Below, in pieces: positions 45,647-56,551 of a DNA stretch of 64,000 nt. Position 1 is the stretch's first letter, and each line of letters begins with the position of its first letter. The DNA is from Leifsonia xyli subsp. xyli str. CTCB07 (GTDB taxonomy: Bacteria > Actinomycetota > Actinomycetes > Actinomycetales > Microbacteriaceae): NCBI RefSeq assembly GCF_000007665.1, contig NC_006087.1:496001-560000 (forward strand). The letters are read 5' to 3'. Below the pieces are notes generated by a model that ran no database searches, was not told the origin of the DNA, and saw only the letters and a program-made list of their open reading frames with translations. The translations under genes were made by a program, and so were the position numbers.

Positions 45647-46396
45647 ATGACGAAGACATCACTCAAGCGCCCTGTCCTCCTTTCGCTCGCCCGCTCCGCC
45701 CTCCTCGATGCGGCGGGGGTCCTCCTCCCCGTGCGCGGCGCGGGGTGCGGCGCCGGTGACCGGTCCGTGTGCTCCGTCTGCGAACGCGCGCTCTCGCCGG
45801 AGGTCGCGGCCAACGCCTTCTCCGGCCTTCCGATTTGGTCGGCTTTGCGCTACGACGGAGCCGCCCGCCGCATCCTGCTCGCTTTCAAAGACGGCGACCG
45901 GACGGATGCGGCGACGTTCCTCGCGCGGTCTTTCCGGCCCGCGGTGGCCGAGGCGCAGTGCGCGATGGCTCCCGCGCCCACCGCGGCAGCCGGTGCGGCT
46001 GCGTTGCTCCCCGTGCTCATCCCCTCCACTCGATCCGCCTGGCGACGACGGGGGTACCACCCGACCGGGATGCTGCTGGCGCGCTCTCGGATGCTCGTCC
46101 CACCGCTGTGGCGCGCGCTCCGCCTCGCGCGTCAGACGGCCGACCAGGCCGGGATGCCGGGCAACCGGAGGGCGGAGAATCGCGCCGGCAGCATGCGCGC
46201 CTCCCCGCGGCTCGCGGGACGGCGCTGCCTCATCGTTGATGACATCCTCACGACCGGCGCCACGGTGACCGAGGCGGCGCGCGCCATCGCGGAGGCCGGA
46301 GGCGAGGTGGTGGGTGCGGTGACGCTTGCGCACACTCCGCTACGGGGCGGGGAGGAGAGAGGCTCTGAGAGGGGCCTCAGGAAGGGGCGTTCCTGA
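45647..46396 (+). CDS. comF: ComF family phosphoribosyltransferase-like protein
   Basis: The protein has 249 residues. An N-terminal region with a few cysteines (GAGCGAGDRSVCSVCERAL, a partial Zn finger) leads to the PRTase domain with PSTRSAWRRRGYHPTGMLLA, ADQAGMPGNRRAEN and the signature CLIVDDILTTGATVTEAARA. It is the actinobacterial ComF between lpqB and hpf. In naturally competent bacteria ComF helps DNA uptake or processing; the role here is unknown. The tail is basic. GGGAGG lies about nine bases before ATG 45647. Confidence 0.88.
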   Translation: MTKTSLKRPVLLSLARSALLDAAGVLLPVRGAGCGAGDRSVCSVCERALSPEVAANAFSGLPIWSALRYDGAARRILLAFKDGDRTDAATFLARSFRPAVAEAQCAMAPAPTAAAGAAALLPVLIPSTRSAWRRRGYHPTGMLLARSRMLVPPLWRALRLARQTADQAGMPGNRRAENRAGSMRASPRLAGRRCLIVDDILTTGATVTEAARAIAEAGGEVVGAVTLAHTPLRGGEERGSERGLRKGRS

Positions 46397-46511
46397 AGGG
46401 AGGTTTGTGAAAAGCCCTGATGAAGAAGGCTCTCATGACGAGACGGCGGTGGAGCGGCCTCCCCTCTCCTCGCACACGCGAAAGCATCCAGCGAGCATTC
46501 AGAGAATCCAT

Positions 46512-46538
46512 TGAACATAATATATGTTTTCTTGTTCA
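46512..46538. promoter_or_regulatory. AT-rich nested palindrome upstream of hpf
   Basis: AACATA-ATA-TATGTT (46514-46528) is a perfect inverted repeat, and TGAACA (46512-46517) pairs with TGTTCA (46533-46538). It is an island of A/T in a GC-rich gap, about 100 bases before hpf. It may be an operator over the hpf promoter. Confidence 0.5.
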
Positions 46539-46634
46539 GAATCCCGGGGCGGGGCACTACGGTAGTCCAAAAGGCGTGAGCGAATCCGCCCTTCGTGATC
46601 CGGGCGGACATCACACCGGATCAGGGAGGTCTCT

Positions 46635-47333
46635 ATGGACATCAACATCGTCGGACGCAACCTGGGAATCACTGATCGCTTCCGTGAATACGCGGCCGAG
46701 AAGTCGGAGAAAGTCGCTCACCTGGCAGAGCGGGCCATCTCCTTCGAGATCAAGGTCAGCCGTCACAATGAGAAGCTCGGCACCCAGAACGGCGACGACC
46801 GCGTCGAGCTCACGCTCGTCGGCCCGCGAGCCACTGTGCGCTCGGAGGCCACGGGGACGGACAAGTACGCCGCGTTCGATATCGCGCTCGGAAAGCTGCT
46901 CGAGCGGGTCCGGCGAGCGAAAGACAGGAGGAAGGTCCATCGCGGCCAGCATCGCCCGACCTCGTTGCGCGAGGCGAGCACCCAAGGGTTCAGCGCCGTC
47001 GGGCTGTCCGCGGCATCGGTGGCGGTGCTCGAGCAGGTGCGCACGGGGAGCGTCCCGGCGATCGCGGCCGACGCGGAGCCCGTGGGCGCAGAGGAGGAGT
47101 ACTGCCCGGTCGTGATCAGGCGGAAGGTCTTCGCGAGTGTGCCGATGACCGTCGATGACGCGCTTTACTACATGGAACTCGTCGGGCACGACTTCTACCT
47201 GTTCGTCGACCAGGAGACGAAGCGGCCGAGCGTCGTCTACCGGCGCAAGGGCTGGGACTACGGCGTCATCTCCCTGGACGACGACGCCGAAGAACTGCAG
47301 GAGGTCGCGACGGCGAGCCGCAAGCTCGGGTGA
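46635..47333 (+). CDS. hpf: Ribosome hibernation-promoting factor, long form
   Basis: The protein has 232 residues. The N-terminal S30AE domain begins MDINIVGRNLGITDRFREYA and contains HLAERAISFEIKVSRHNEK; after a linker the C-terminal dimerisation domain has YCPVVIRRKVFASVPMTVDD, ALYYMELVGHDFYLFVDQET and VVYRRKGWDYGVISL. Long HPF joins two 70S ribosomes into inactive 100S particles during stress or stationary phase. GGGAGG lies six bases before ATG. A stem-loop follows the stop, so transcription ends before secA. Confidence 0.95.
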   Translation: MDINIVGRNLGITDRFREYAAEKSEKVAHLAERAISFEIKVSRHNEKLGTQNGDDRVELTLVGPRATVRSEATGTDKYAAFDIALGKLLERVRRAKDRRKVHRGQHRPTSLREASTQGFSAVGLSAASVAVLEQVRTGSVPAIAADAEPVGAEEEYCPVVIRRKVFASVPMTVDDALYYMELVGHDFYLFVDQETKRPSVVYRRKGWDYGVISLDDDAEELQEVATASRKLG

Positions 47334-47342
47334 GTCCGGAAC

Positions 47343-47383
47343 GCGCCGATGGTGTGTACCCAGGCGGTGCCCGCCATCGGCGC
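47343..47383 (+). terminator. Terminator hairpin after hpf
   Basis: GCGCCGATGG pairs perfectly with CCATCGGCGC around a 21-base loop, ten bases after the stop codon, followed by CTCTTC. Confidence 0.65.
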
Positions 47384-47544
47384 CTCTTCGCCCGGCGCGC
47401 TCGGAGCCGCCTCCCAGCATCCGCTGGTCGTCCTGTGCGGCTGAGCAAGTACGATGTCTCTAGCGTTGCCGGAGTCCACCGTCGGCGTGCGTCCGCCGTG
47501 GCGCGGGCATCACCGGCCCGATCGAGTAAAAGTGGAGTGCATCA

Positions 47545-50352
<2,808 letters not shown>

Positions 50353-50378
50353 CCGAGAAACCGGCCCCGCGAAACCGG

Positions 50379-50418
50379 ACGGCGGGGCGGTCCTGACCGG
50401 GCCGCCCCGCCGTTTCGT
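50379..50418 (+). terminator. Terminator hairpin after secA
   Basis: ACGGCGGGGCGG pairs perfectly (12 bases) with CCGCCCCGCCGT around an 11-base loop, then TTCGT. It begins 27 bases after the secA stop. Confidence 0.8.
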
Positions 50419-50475
50419 CCGTGTTCCATCTTTCGGATGATGCCGCCGGGCCCATCCCCGCGAAGACTGGACCGC

Positions 50476-50916
50476 ATGAGATCTTCTTTTATCGCGGCCA
50501 CGGTCTTCCTCGTCCTCGGCGTGGGCTCCGGAATGTTCTTCCGAGAATTCACGAAAGCCAACCACTTCCAGGGAGCGACTCAGCTCAGCCTCGTCCACGC
50601 GCACCTGCTTGTGCTGGGGTTCGTGGTGTTCTTGCTGGTGCTGATCTTGGATCGCCTCTTCGGGCTGGCGTACGGCTCCCTGTTCGCCTGGTTCTTCTGG
50701 ATCTACAACGCGGGCCTGCTGCTCACCGCCGGTGCGATGATGGCGCACGGGGTTCTGACGGTTCTCGGTGAGAAGATCAGCGCCGGAGTCGCGGGAATAG
50801 CCGGAATAGGTCACATCCTGCTGACGGTGGCGCTGGTGCTGTTCCTGGTGGTGCTCGGCCGGGGGGTGTTCGCTGCTGCTGCCCACGACCGCAGCGCTCC
50901 TGACCCACAGCTCTGA
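50476..50916 (+). CDS. DUF2871 membrane protein
   Basis: The protein has 146 residues from ATG 50476, with four hydrophobic segments. The sequence GVGSGMFFREFTKANHFQGA, the LVHAHLLVLGFVVFL segment and HGVLTVLG match DUF2871, in which buried His residues are conserved, perhaps for haem or metal binding. The function is unknown. AAGACT lies seven bases before the start, so it may be another leaderless gene. It lies between the secA terminator and the IS30-type element and is intact. Confidence 0.78.
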   Translation: MRSSFIAATVFLVLGVGSGMFFREFTKANHFQGATQLSLVHAHLLVLGFVVFLLVLILDRLFGLAYGSLFAWFFWIYNAGLLLTAGAMMAHGVLTVLGEKISAGVAGIAGIGHILLTVALVLFLVVLGRGVFAAAAHDRSAPDPQL

Positions 50917-51005
50917 CGTTATGGTGAGGGCCGCCGAGAGGGCTGGTGGAAACGGAGGGGAATCCGGCAGGAGGGGACCCTGTTCTCCTCTTCTTGGGTT
51001 CTAGC

Positions 51006-52480
51006 GGTTGTTGCAACATCTGGAGTTTCTAGGAGTTGCAAGGACCGTGTCCCGTTTAAGGCGCAGTGCGGGGAAGAGGAAGTACACCCAGGCGGAGCGT
51101 GAAGCCTTCTTCGTCATTTTCAAGGAGTCCAGGAGTACGACGATCGCGGCGAGGGAGCTAGGGTTCAACCCCGCGACGTGCGCGCAATGGGTTCGCAAGG
51201 CGGGCCTGGCTAGTCACGGCTACACCGGCGGCGGCATGAGCGCGCACCCATGCAAGGACGAGTACCTGGAGCTGCGGAGCAGCGGGCTCTCGCGCCGCGA
51301 AGCGGTGGGACGAGTCGGAATCAGCCCGAACACGGGATACCTCTGGGACAGTCGAACGGGCGACGCATTTATCCAGATGGTCGCGTGGTCGATTACAAAG
51401 ACAGGGTGCCTGTCGTTGTTGATCCTGTTCAGCGGGCGTCGATGCGTTCGCTCGAAGCCGCACTCCACCCACGATTCCTCTCCCTGCAGGAGCGTGAGCT
51501 GATCCGGGACCTGACCAGGGCCGGCCTTTCGTTGTGTCGGGTCGCGGCCAAGCTTGGTCGCTCGGTGTCGACGATCAGTCGAGAGATTCGCCGGAATCAG
51601 CTTCCTGGAGAGGGCGGCTACCATCCATACGTGGCGCATCGGAAAGCGGCCAGCCGCCGACCGCGACCGAAAGCCACGAGGCTGGTCCGCAATCCGCAGC
51701 TGCGCAGTTACGTTCAACGGAAGCTGACGCTACGTTGGTCGCCGGAGCAGATCAGCCGGTCGCTGATCCGCGAGTTCCCCGGCGATGCGGAGATGCGCGT
51801 GGCGCACGAGACGATCTATCAAGCCTTCTACGTGCAGGGCCGTGGACAACTCCGCCGCGAGCTCACGATGGTGCTGCGGACCGGCCGGGCCAAGCGGAAA
51901 CCGCATCGTTCTGGCGCCGCTCGCAGACATCGTTTCGCGGATCCGATGGTAATGATCTCCGACCGTCCCGCCGAAATCGAGGACCGCGCCGTTCCCGGAC
52001 ATTGGGAAGGCGACCTCATCATCGGCGGACACCGCAACAGCGCCATCGGCACCCTCGTGGAACGCTCCACCCGGTTCGTGATGCTGATCCATCTCCCCAT
52101 CGATCGCACCGCAGAATCCGTCCGGGACGGACTGATCAGCGCCGTCAAGACACTCCCACGCGAACTCCGTCGCTCGATCACCTGGGACCAGGGCTCGGAA
52201 ATGGCAGCTCACAAGTCGTTCACGATAGCCACCGACATCCCGGTCTACTTCTGCGACCCCGCGAGTCCCTGGCAACGCGGCAGCAACGAGAACACCAACG
52301 GACTCCTTCGCCAATACTTCCCCAAGGGAAAGGGAACAGACCTCGCCCGATTCACCGCAACCGACCTGACGAACGTCGCCCACGAGCTCAACACCCGCCC
52401 ACGCAAAACGCTCGGCTGGGAAACCCCAGCCGAACGCCTCGCTAAACTACTCGCCAGCTAATCGTCGTGTTGCAACAACC
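51006..52480 (+). mobile_element. IS30-family insertion sequence, about 1475 bp
   Basis: The left end GGTTGTTGCAACA (51006-51018) is the exact inverse of the right end TGTTGCAACAACC (52468-52480), 13 of 13 bases. A transposase of the IS30 family fills the element but is frameshifted. No clear target duplication is seen next to either end. It lies just upstream of, and probably inside, the start of a YdeI-like gene. Confidence 0.85.
51047..52461 (+). pseudogene. IS30-family transposase split by a frameshift
   Basis: From GTG 51047 (AGGAG upstream) the first part holds an N-terminal helix-turn-helix, YTQAEREAFFVIFKESRSTT and AARELGFNPATCAQWVRK, ending near GISPNTGYLWD. The frame then changes around 51340-51350; the second part starts about SNGRRIYPDGRVVDYKDRV and holds LSLQERELIRDLTRAGLSLC, a HTH of the IS30 type (KLGRSVSTISREIRRN), and the rve catalytic core: GHWEGDLIIGGH (first Asp), TWDQGSEMAAH (second Asp), SPWQRGSNENTNGLLRQYFP (Glu). 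Joining needs one extra base. No classic slippery sequence is obvious, so decay is likelier than programmed shifting. Confidence 0.75.
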
Positions 52481-52487
52481 ACTGGAA

Positions 52488-53077
52488 TCCGCCCAGGACC
52501 TAACCCCACGGATCGCGGTGGACGCGCTCGCCTGGCGGTCTTGGCTGGACGCGAACGAAGACTCGTCCGACGGTGTGTGGCTGCTGCTCGCGAAGAAGGG
52601 GACGACCGAACCCACCTCGCTCACTTATGCGCAGGCGCTGGACGAGGCGCTGTGCAGCGGCTGGATCGATGGGCAGAAGCGCTCGCATGACGCGGCGGCT
52701 TTCCTGCAGCGGTTCACTCCGCGGCGGAAGGCGTCTCTGTGGTCGGAGCGGAACATCCGGCTGGTGGAGGCCCTGATCGAAGCCTGTCGGATGCGCGAGC
52801 GCGGACACGCGGAGATCGCGCGGGCGAAGGCCGACGGCCGCTGGGAACGGGCGTACGCGGGCGCAAAGACGGCCGAAGTGCCGGAGGACCTGGCGAGTGC
52901 GCGGGCCGGGAGCGCCGCCGCCGCGGAGCGGTTCGCGACGCTGAACAGGACCAACCGCTATGCCGTGCGGACCTCCACCGGGTCATCACGGCCCCCAGCC
53001 CGGCGAGCCGCGCGAACCGGCTGGCGAAGGGGATGCTGGAGCGGGGAGAGACACCCTATCCCCAGCCCGAGCGATGA
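52488..53077 (+). pseudogene. YdeI/OmpD-associated-type protein, start lost and frameshifted
   Basis: Reading from the right edge of the IS element: RIAVDALAWRSWLDANED, GVWLLLAKKGTTEPTSLTYA, EALCSGWIDGQKR and FTPRRKASLWSERN are the conserved parts of the YdeI family. After about LNRTNRYAV (near 52965) the sequence shifts frame; the family end RANRLAKGMLERGETPYPQP appears in the +2 frame and stops at 53077. No start codon of its own remains next to the element (the frame can be opened only inside the IS end). The protein class is of unknown function. Confidence 0.75.
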
Positions 53078-53141
53078 CGCCGGGTTCGGCATCGTGGTGC
53101 CGTCGTCTGGGAATGCGGCGTCTTCTCGGGAAGGGAGGAGC

Positions 53142-53378
53142 ATGAGAAACGTACTGTGGGGCGTGGTCGCTCTGCTCGGCTGGCTGGCTCTGGTGGCGGC
53201 TGCGCTCTGCGTCACGACACCGGGCGACGAGAAGCCGGTCGCGATGGTGGATGCGGTGATCGCTGTGATCGCCGGGGTGTCCGCGCTGGTCGGTGCGCTC
53301 CTGTTCGTGCGCAGCCGCGTCGCGGTCGATCCCCGCCGGGTGGCGGTTCCTCCGTCGCCGGAGGCCGCCGAGCGTTGA
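53142..53378 (+). CDS. Small two-helix membrane protein
   Basis: The protein has 78 residues from ATG 53142, with a strong AAGGGAGGAG directly upstream. Two hydrophobic helices (NVLWGVVALLGWLALVAAAL and MVDAVIAVIAGVSALVGALL) are joined by a short polar loop, then a basic tail. I do not recognise a family. It follows the broken YdeI-like gene on the same strand and frame, but the ribosome-binding site marks it as a separate gene. Confidence 0.65.
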   Translation: MRNVLWGVVALLGWLALVAAALCVTTPGDEKPVAMVDAVIAVIAGVSALVGALLFVRSRVAVDPRRVAVPPSPEAAER

Positions 53379-53672
53379 ACGCGGTCGGACGAGCGCGAGC
53401 CGGGAGCCGCTGCGGCTGGAACCGGTGAAGCCGATCGCCGTTCCACTCGCTCACCGTGCGCGCCGGAGAGGATTTCCCGCTAGGAAGCAGAAGCGGCACT
53501 CCGGCCGCAGCTATGCGGAGCGCTTATGCTCCTGCCGCGGAGGGCGCGGTGGCTCTCGCCGCATCGCCGCACCGACCCGGCGCCCGTCCCGCCACGCTCT
53601 TCCTGAGAACCTCCGCATTTTCCCGCTCCGCGCGTCGACCTCGCACCCAGCCCGGCCTGGAACGGTAGTCGT

Positions 53673-56174
53673 GTGCCGACCTCTGAGCGTTTCCCCGACT
53701 ACTCGCATCTGCGAGCGATCAACGAGCGCATTGAGCCGCTCAAGCGGTTCGAGCTGCGGACGCCGCGGACGCAGCGCCGTGCGGTCCTGCAGTTCCTTGG
53801 CCTCGCCGTGGTCGCCGCAGTGCTTACCTCTCTCCTGCTTCTTCCCTGTTTTCTGGTGGCGAGCGTAGCGGCTGCGGTGGGCATAGCGAACTTCAACCAG
53901 CTTCCCGGTGACCTGAAGATTCAGGAGTTCGCGCAGAATTCGACCCTGTACGCGAAGCAGGGCGGGCAGGATGTGCCGATCGCGCAATTTTACGCGCAGA
54001 ATCGGCGGGATGTCGGCTGGGCGGACATCGCACAGTCAGTGAAGGACGCCGCGGTCGCCGTCGAAGACCCGCGTTTCTACTCCGAAGGCGCCGTGGATCT
54101 GTTCGGCACGGTCCGCGGCGCCCTCTCGACGCTGGTGGGCGGGGATTTGCAGGGCGGTTCCTCCATCACGCAGCAGTACGTGAAGAACGTCGAGGTCGAG
54201 AAGTGCGAGGCGCTGACCGATCAGAAGAAAGTGCAGGCGTGCTACGACGACGCGGCGGGGGTGACAGTGCAGCGGAAGCTCCAGGAGATGCGCTACGCGG
54301 TCGGGCTGGGGAAGAAGTACAGCAAGAAGGACATCCTGCTGGGCTATCTGAACGTGGTCGGCTTCGGCGGGCAGGTCTATGGCATCCAGGCGGCGGCGGC
54401 CTACTACTTCGGTGTCGCGGCCAAGGACCTCACACTGTCGCAGGCCGCGACCCTGGTGGCGATGGTGAACAACCCGGCTAATCTTCGGATCGACGAGCCG
54501 GGCAACAAGGACAACGGGGCGGCCAATGGGTACGAGCTGACGAAGGAACGGCGCGACTACGTGCTCGACCGGATGTATGTGTACCAGAAGATCACTGCGG
54601 CGGATCGGGATGCGGCCCAGAAAACGCCGATCCAGCCGGCGATCACGCCGTCCAGCTCGGGGTGCGCTGCCGCGGCCCACTACAACGCGGCGTTCTTCTG
54701 CGACTACGTGCGCGATGTCATCCTCAACGACTCCGCCTACGGCAAGACGAGCGACGATCGCTGGGGCACGCTGAACCGTGGTGGTCTGAAGATCTACACG
54801 ACGCTGAACCTCGACTTGCAGGCGGTGGCGCAGCAGTCGCTCAGCAAGTACATTCCCGCCTCGCGGCCGGGCATCGACCTCGGAGCGTCCACTGTCTCGG
54901 TGGAGCTCGGCACCGGGCGGATCGTGACGATGGTCCAGAACCGTGCGTTCAACAACACGGATCAGCCGGCGGACGGCACGACGGCGGTGAACTACAACAC
55001 CGACGAAGCGTACGGAGGGTCGCAGGGATTCCAGACGGGATCGACTTTCAAGGCGTTCGACCTCGCGGCGTGGCTAGAAGCCGGGCATTCGCTTTACGAG
55101 AGCGTGGACGCGTCGAAGCACCTGTTTCCGATGTCCGACTTCTCGAACAGCTGTGGCAGCATCTCCGGTCCGCCCTGGCCGGTGCAGAACGACGAGGGAT
55201 CGGCGAACCGTCTCTCCGTGATCTCGGCGACGGCGGAGTCGGTCAACTCGGCCTTCGCGATGATGGCGACGAAGCTCGACCTCTGCTCCATCCTGAAGGC
55301 CGCGAAATCCCTGGGCGTCCACACGGCGGCGACCGGCGGGACGCTGAACTCCTACCCGTCGATGATCCTCGGCACCAACACCGTCTCCCCGCTGACGATG
55401 GCCACCGCTTACGCGGGCATCGCAAACGGCGGCAGTTTCTGCACCCCCGTCGCCATCGACAAGGTGCTGAACACGGATGGAACCGAGCACAAAGTCAGCC
55501 CGACCACGTGTACGCAGGGTCTCAGCAAAGACATCGCCGCCGGCGTCGACTACGCGCTTCAGGGCGTGATGAAGAACGGGACGGCGACGAGCGCCAATCC
55601 CTGGGACGACACGCCGGTCCTCGGCAAGACCGGCACCACCGACGACTCTTTGCAGAACTGGCTCGTCACCTCCACCACCAAGGTCGCGCAGGCCACCTGG
55701 GTCGGCAACGTCTCCGGTACGACGCCGCTGCGGAGCCTCAGCTTCCACGGCATCGGCGGCGGCAATGTCAAGTTCTCGATCGTGAAACCCATCCAGAAGG
55801 CGCTCGACAAGGTCTACGGCGGCAGCGACTTCCCGAAGCCGGCTGACACCGCGCTCTACGGGAACAGAATCAGCGTCCCGGACGTCTCCGGCAAGACCTT
55901 CGCGGAGGCCCGGGATCTCCTCCAGGGTCTGGGGCTGAACGTGGCGCCCGACCCGATCCCGACCATGAGCTACCAGCCGGCCGGGATGGTCGCCGGTACG
56001 AACCCGGCGGCCGGGACCTTGGTGGACGGCGGGGCGTCGGTCACGATCCAGGTGAGTTCGGGACAGTCGCTGACTGTCCCGCCCGGTCCGCCCACTGGCA
56101 CCCCGACACCTCAGCCGACGGACCGGGGCGGCCACGGTGGCGATGGCGGCGGCAATGGGAACGGCGGCGGGTGA
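53673..56174 (+). CDS. Class A penicillin-binding protein with PASTA domain
   Basis: The protein has 833 residues from GTG 53673. A cytoplasmic N-terminus and one transmembrane helix (about 50-75) precede a GT51 transglycosylase domain with VEDPRFYSEGAVDLFGTVRG (catalytic Glu) and GGSSITQQYVKN. The transpeptidase domain has QTGSTFKAF (SxxK, S457), ESVNSAFAMMA (SxN) and LGKTGTTDDS (KTG). One PASTA repeat follows (VPDVSGKTFAEARDLLQGLG, TNPAAGTLVDGG), then a Pro/Thr and Gly-rich tail. It polymerises and cross-links peptidoglycan outside the membrane and may sense muropeptides or beta-lactams through PASTA. Complete. Confidence 0.94.
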   Translation: MPTSERFPDYSHLRAINERIEPLKRFELRTPRTQRRAVLQFLGLAVVAAVLTSLLLLPCFLVASVAAAVGIANFNQLPGDLKIQEFAQNSTLYAKQGGQDVPIAQFYAQNRRDVGWADIAQSVKDAAVAVEDPRFYSEGAVDLFGTVRGALSTLVGGDLQGGSSITQQYVKNVEVEKCEALTDQKKVQACYDDAAGVTVQRKLQEMRYAVGLGKKYSKKDILLGYLNVVGFGGQVYGIQAAAAYYFGVAAKDLTLSQAATLVAMVNNPANLRIDEPGNKDNGAANGYELTKERRDYVLDRMYVYQKITAADRDAAQKTPIQPAITPSSSGCAAAAHYNAAFFCDYVRDVILNDSAYGKTSDDRWGTLNRGGLKIYTTLNLDLQAVAQQSLSKYIPASRPGIDLGASTVSVELGTGRIVTMVQNRAFNNTDQPADGTTAVNYNTDEAYGGSQGFQTGSTFKAFDLAAWLEAGHSLYESVDASKHLFPMSDFSNSCGSISGPPWPVQNDEGSANRLSVISATAESVNSAFAMMATKLDLCSILKAAKSLGVHTAATGGTLNSYPSMILGTNTVSPLTMATAYAGIANGGSFCTPVAIDKVLNTDGTEHKVSPTTCTQGLSKDIAAGVDYALQGVMKNGTATSANPWDDTPVLGKTGTTDDSLQNWLVTSTTKVAQATWVGNVSGTTPLRSLSFHGIGGGNVKFSIVKPIQKALDKVYGGSDFPKPADTALYGNRISVPDVSGKTFAEARDLLQGLGLNVAPDPIPTMSYQPAGMVAGTNPAAGTLVDGGASVTIQVSSGQSLTVPPGPPTGTPTPQPTDRGGHGGDGGGNGNGGG

Positions 56175-56551
56175 CCGGCGCGGTGGGCTGGTTACCCGGC
56201 CACCGTCCCGAGTCACGTCCCGCCTAACCGGCTCGGGCGCTGCTGGGCGCGAACGCCCGATTGTCGTTCCGCGAGCGTGGGGATCGCGCTGCGATCCGCT
56301 GAATTGCCGGAGCCACGGTTCGTGAGTCTGGGCTGTTTACCAAAAGAAAAACAAGAGTTATAGTCACATCGAAAGTAGATTCCCGCCTTTTTCGATGAAT
56401 GCCTAGGCGCGGAAAACGGCAGGGGAGTGGCGGCGCATCCGGTTTCCCGGGTTCGCTTTCCCTCTGCTTCTCCGGTGGCTCGGCGGCACTCCACTCATCC
56501 GCTCGGCAGCGAGTGCCGGAGCGGTCTCTTCTTGACGATGAGGACGAAAGC
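56175..56551. other. Intergenic stretch of about 375 bases
   Basis: It contains no convincing gene. The central part is AT-rich and holds a promoter at 56336-56364. Confidence 0.5.
56336..56364 (+). promoter_or_regulatory. Promoter upstream of the DUF5695 pseudogene
   Basis: TTTACC (56336-56341), a 17-base A-rich spacer, TATAGT (56359-56364). The leader to ATG 56552 would be about 180 bases. Confidence 0.55.

Noticed and set aside
51335..51355. Programmed frameshift in the IS30 transposase
   Set aside because: No slippery heptamer or downstream structure is evident; a one-base loss is simpler.
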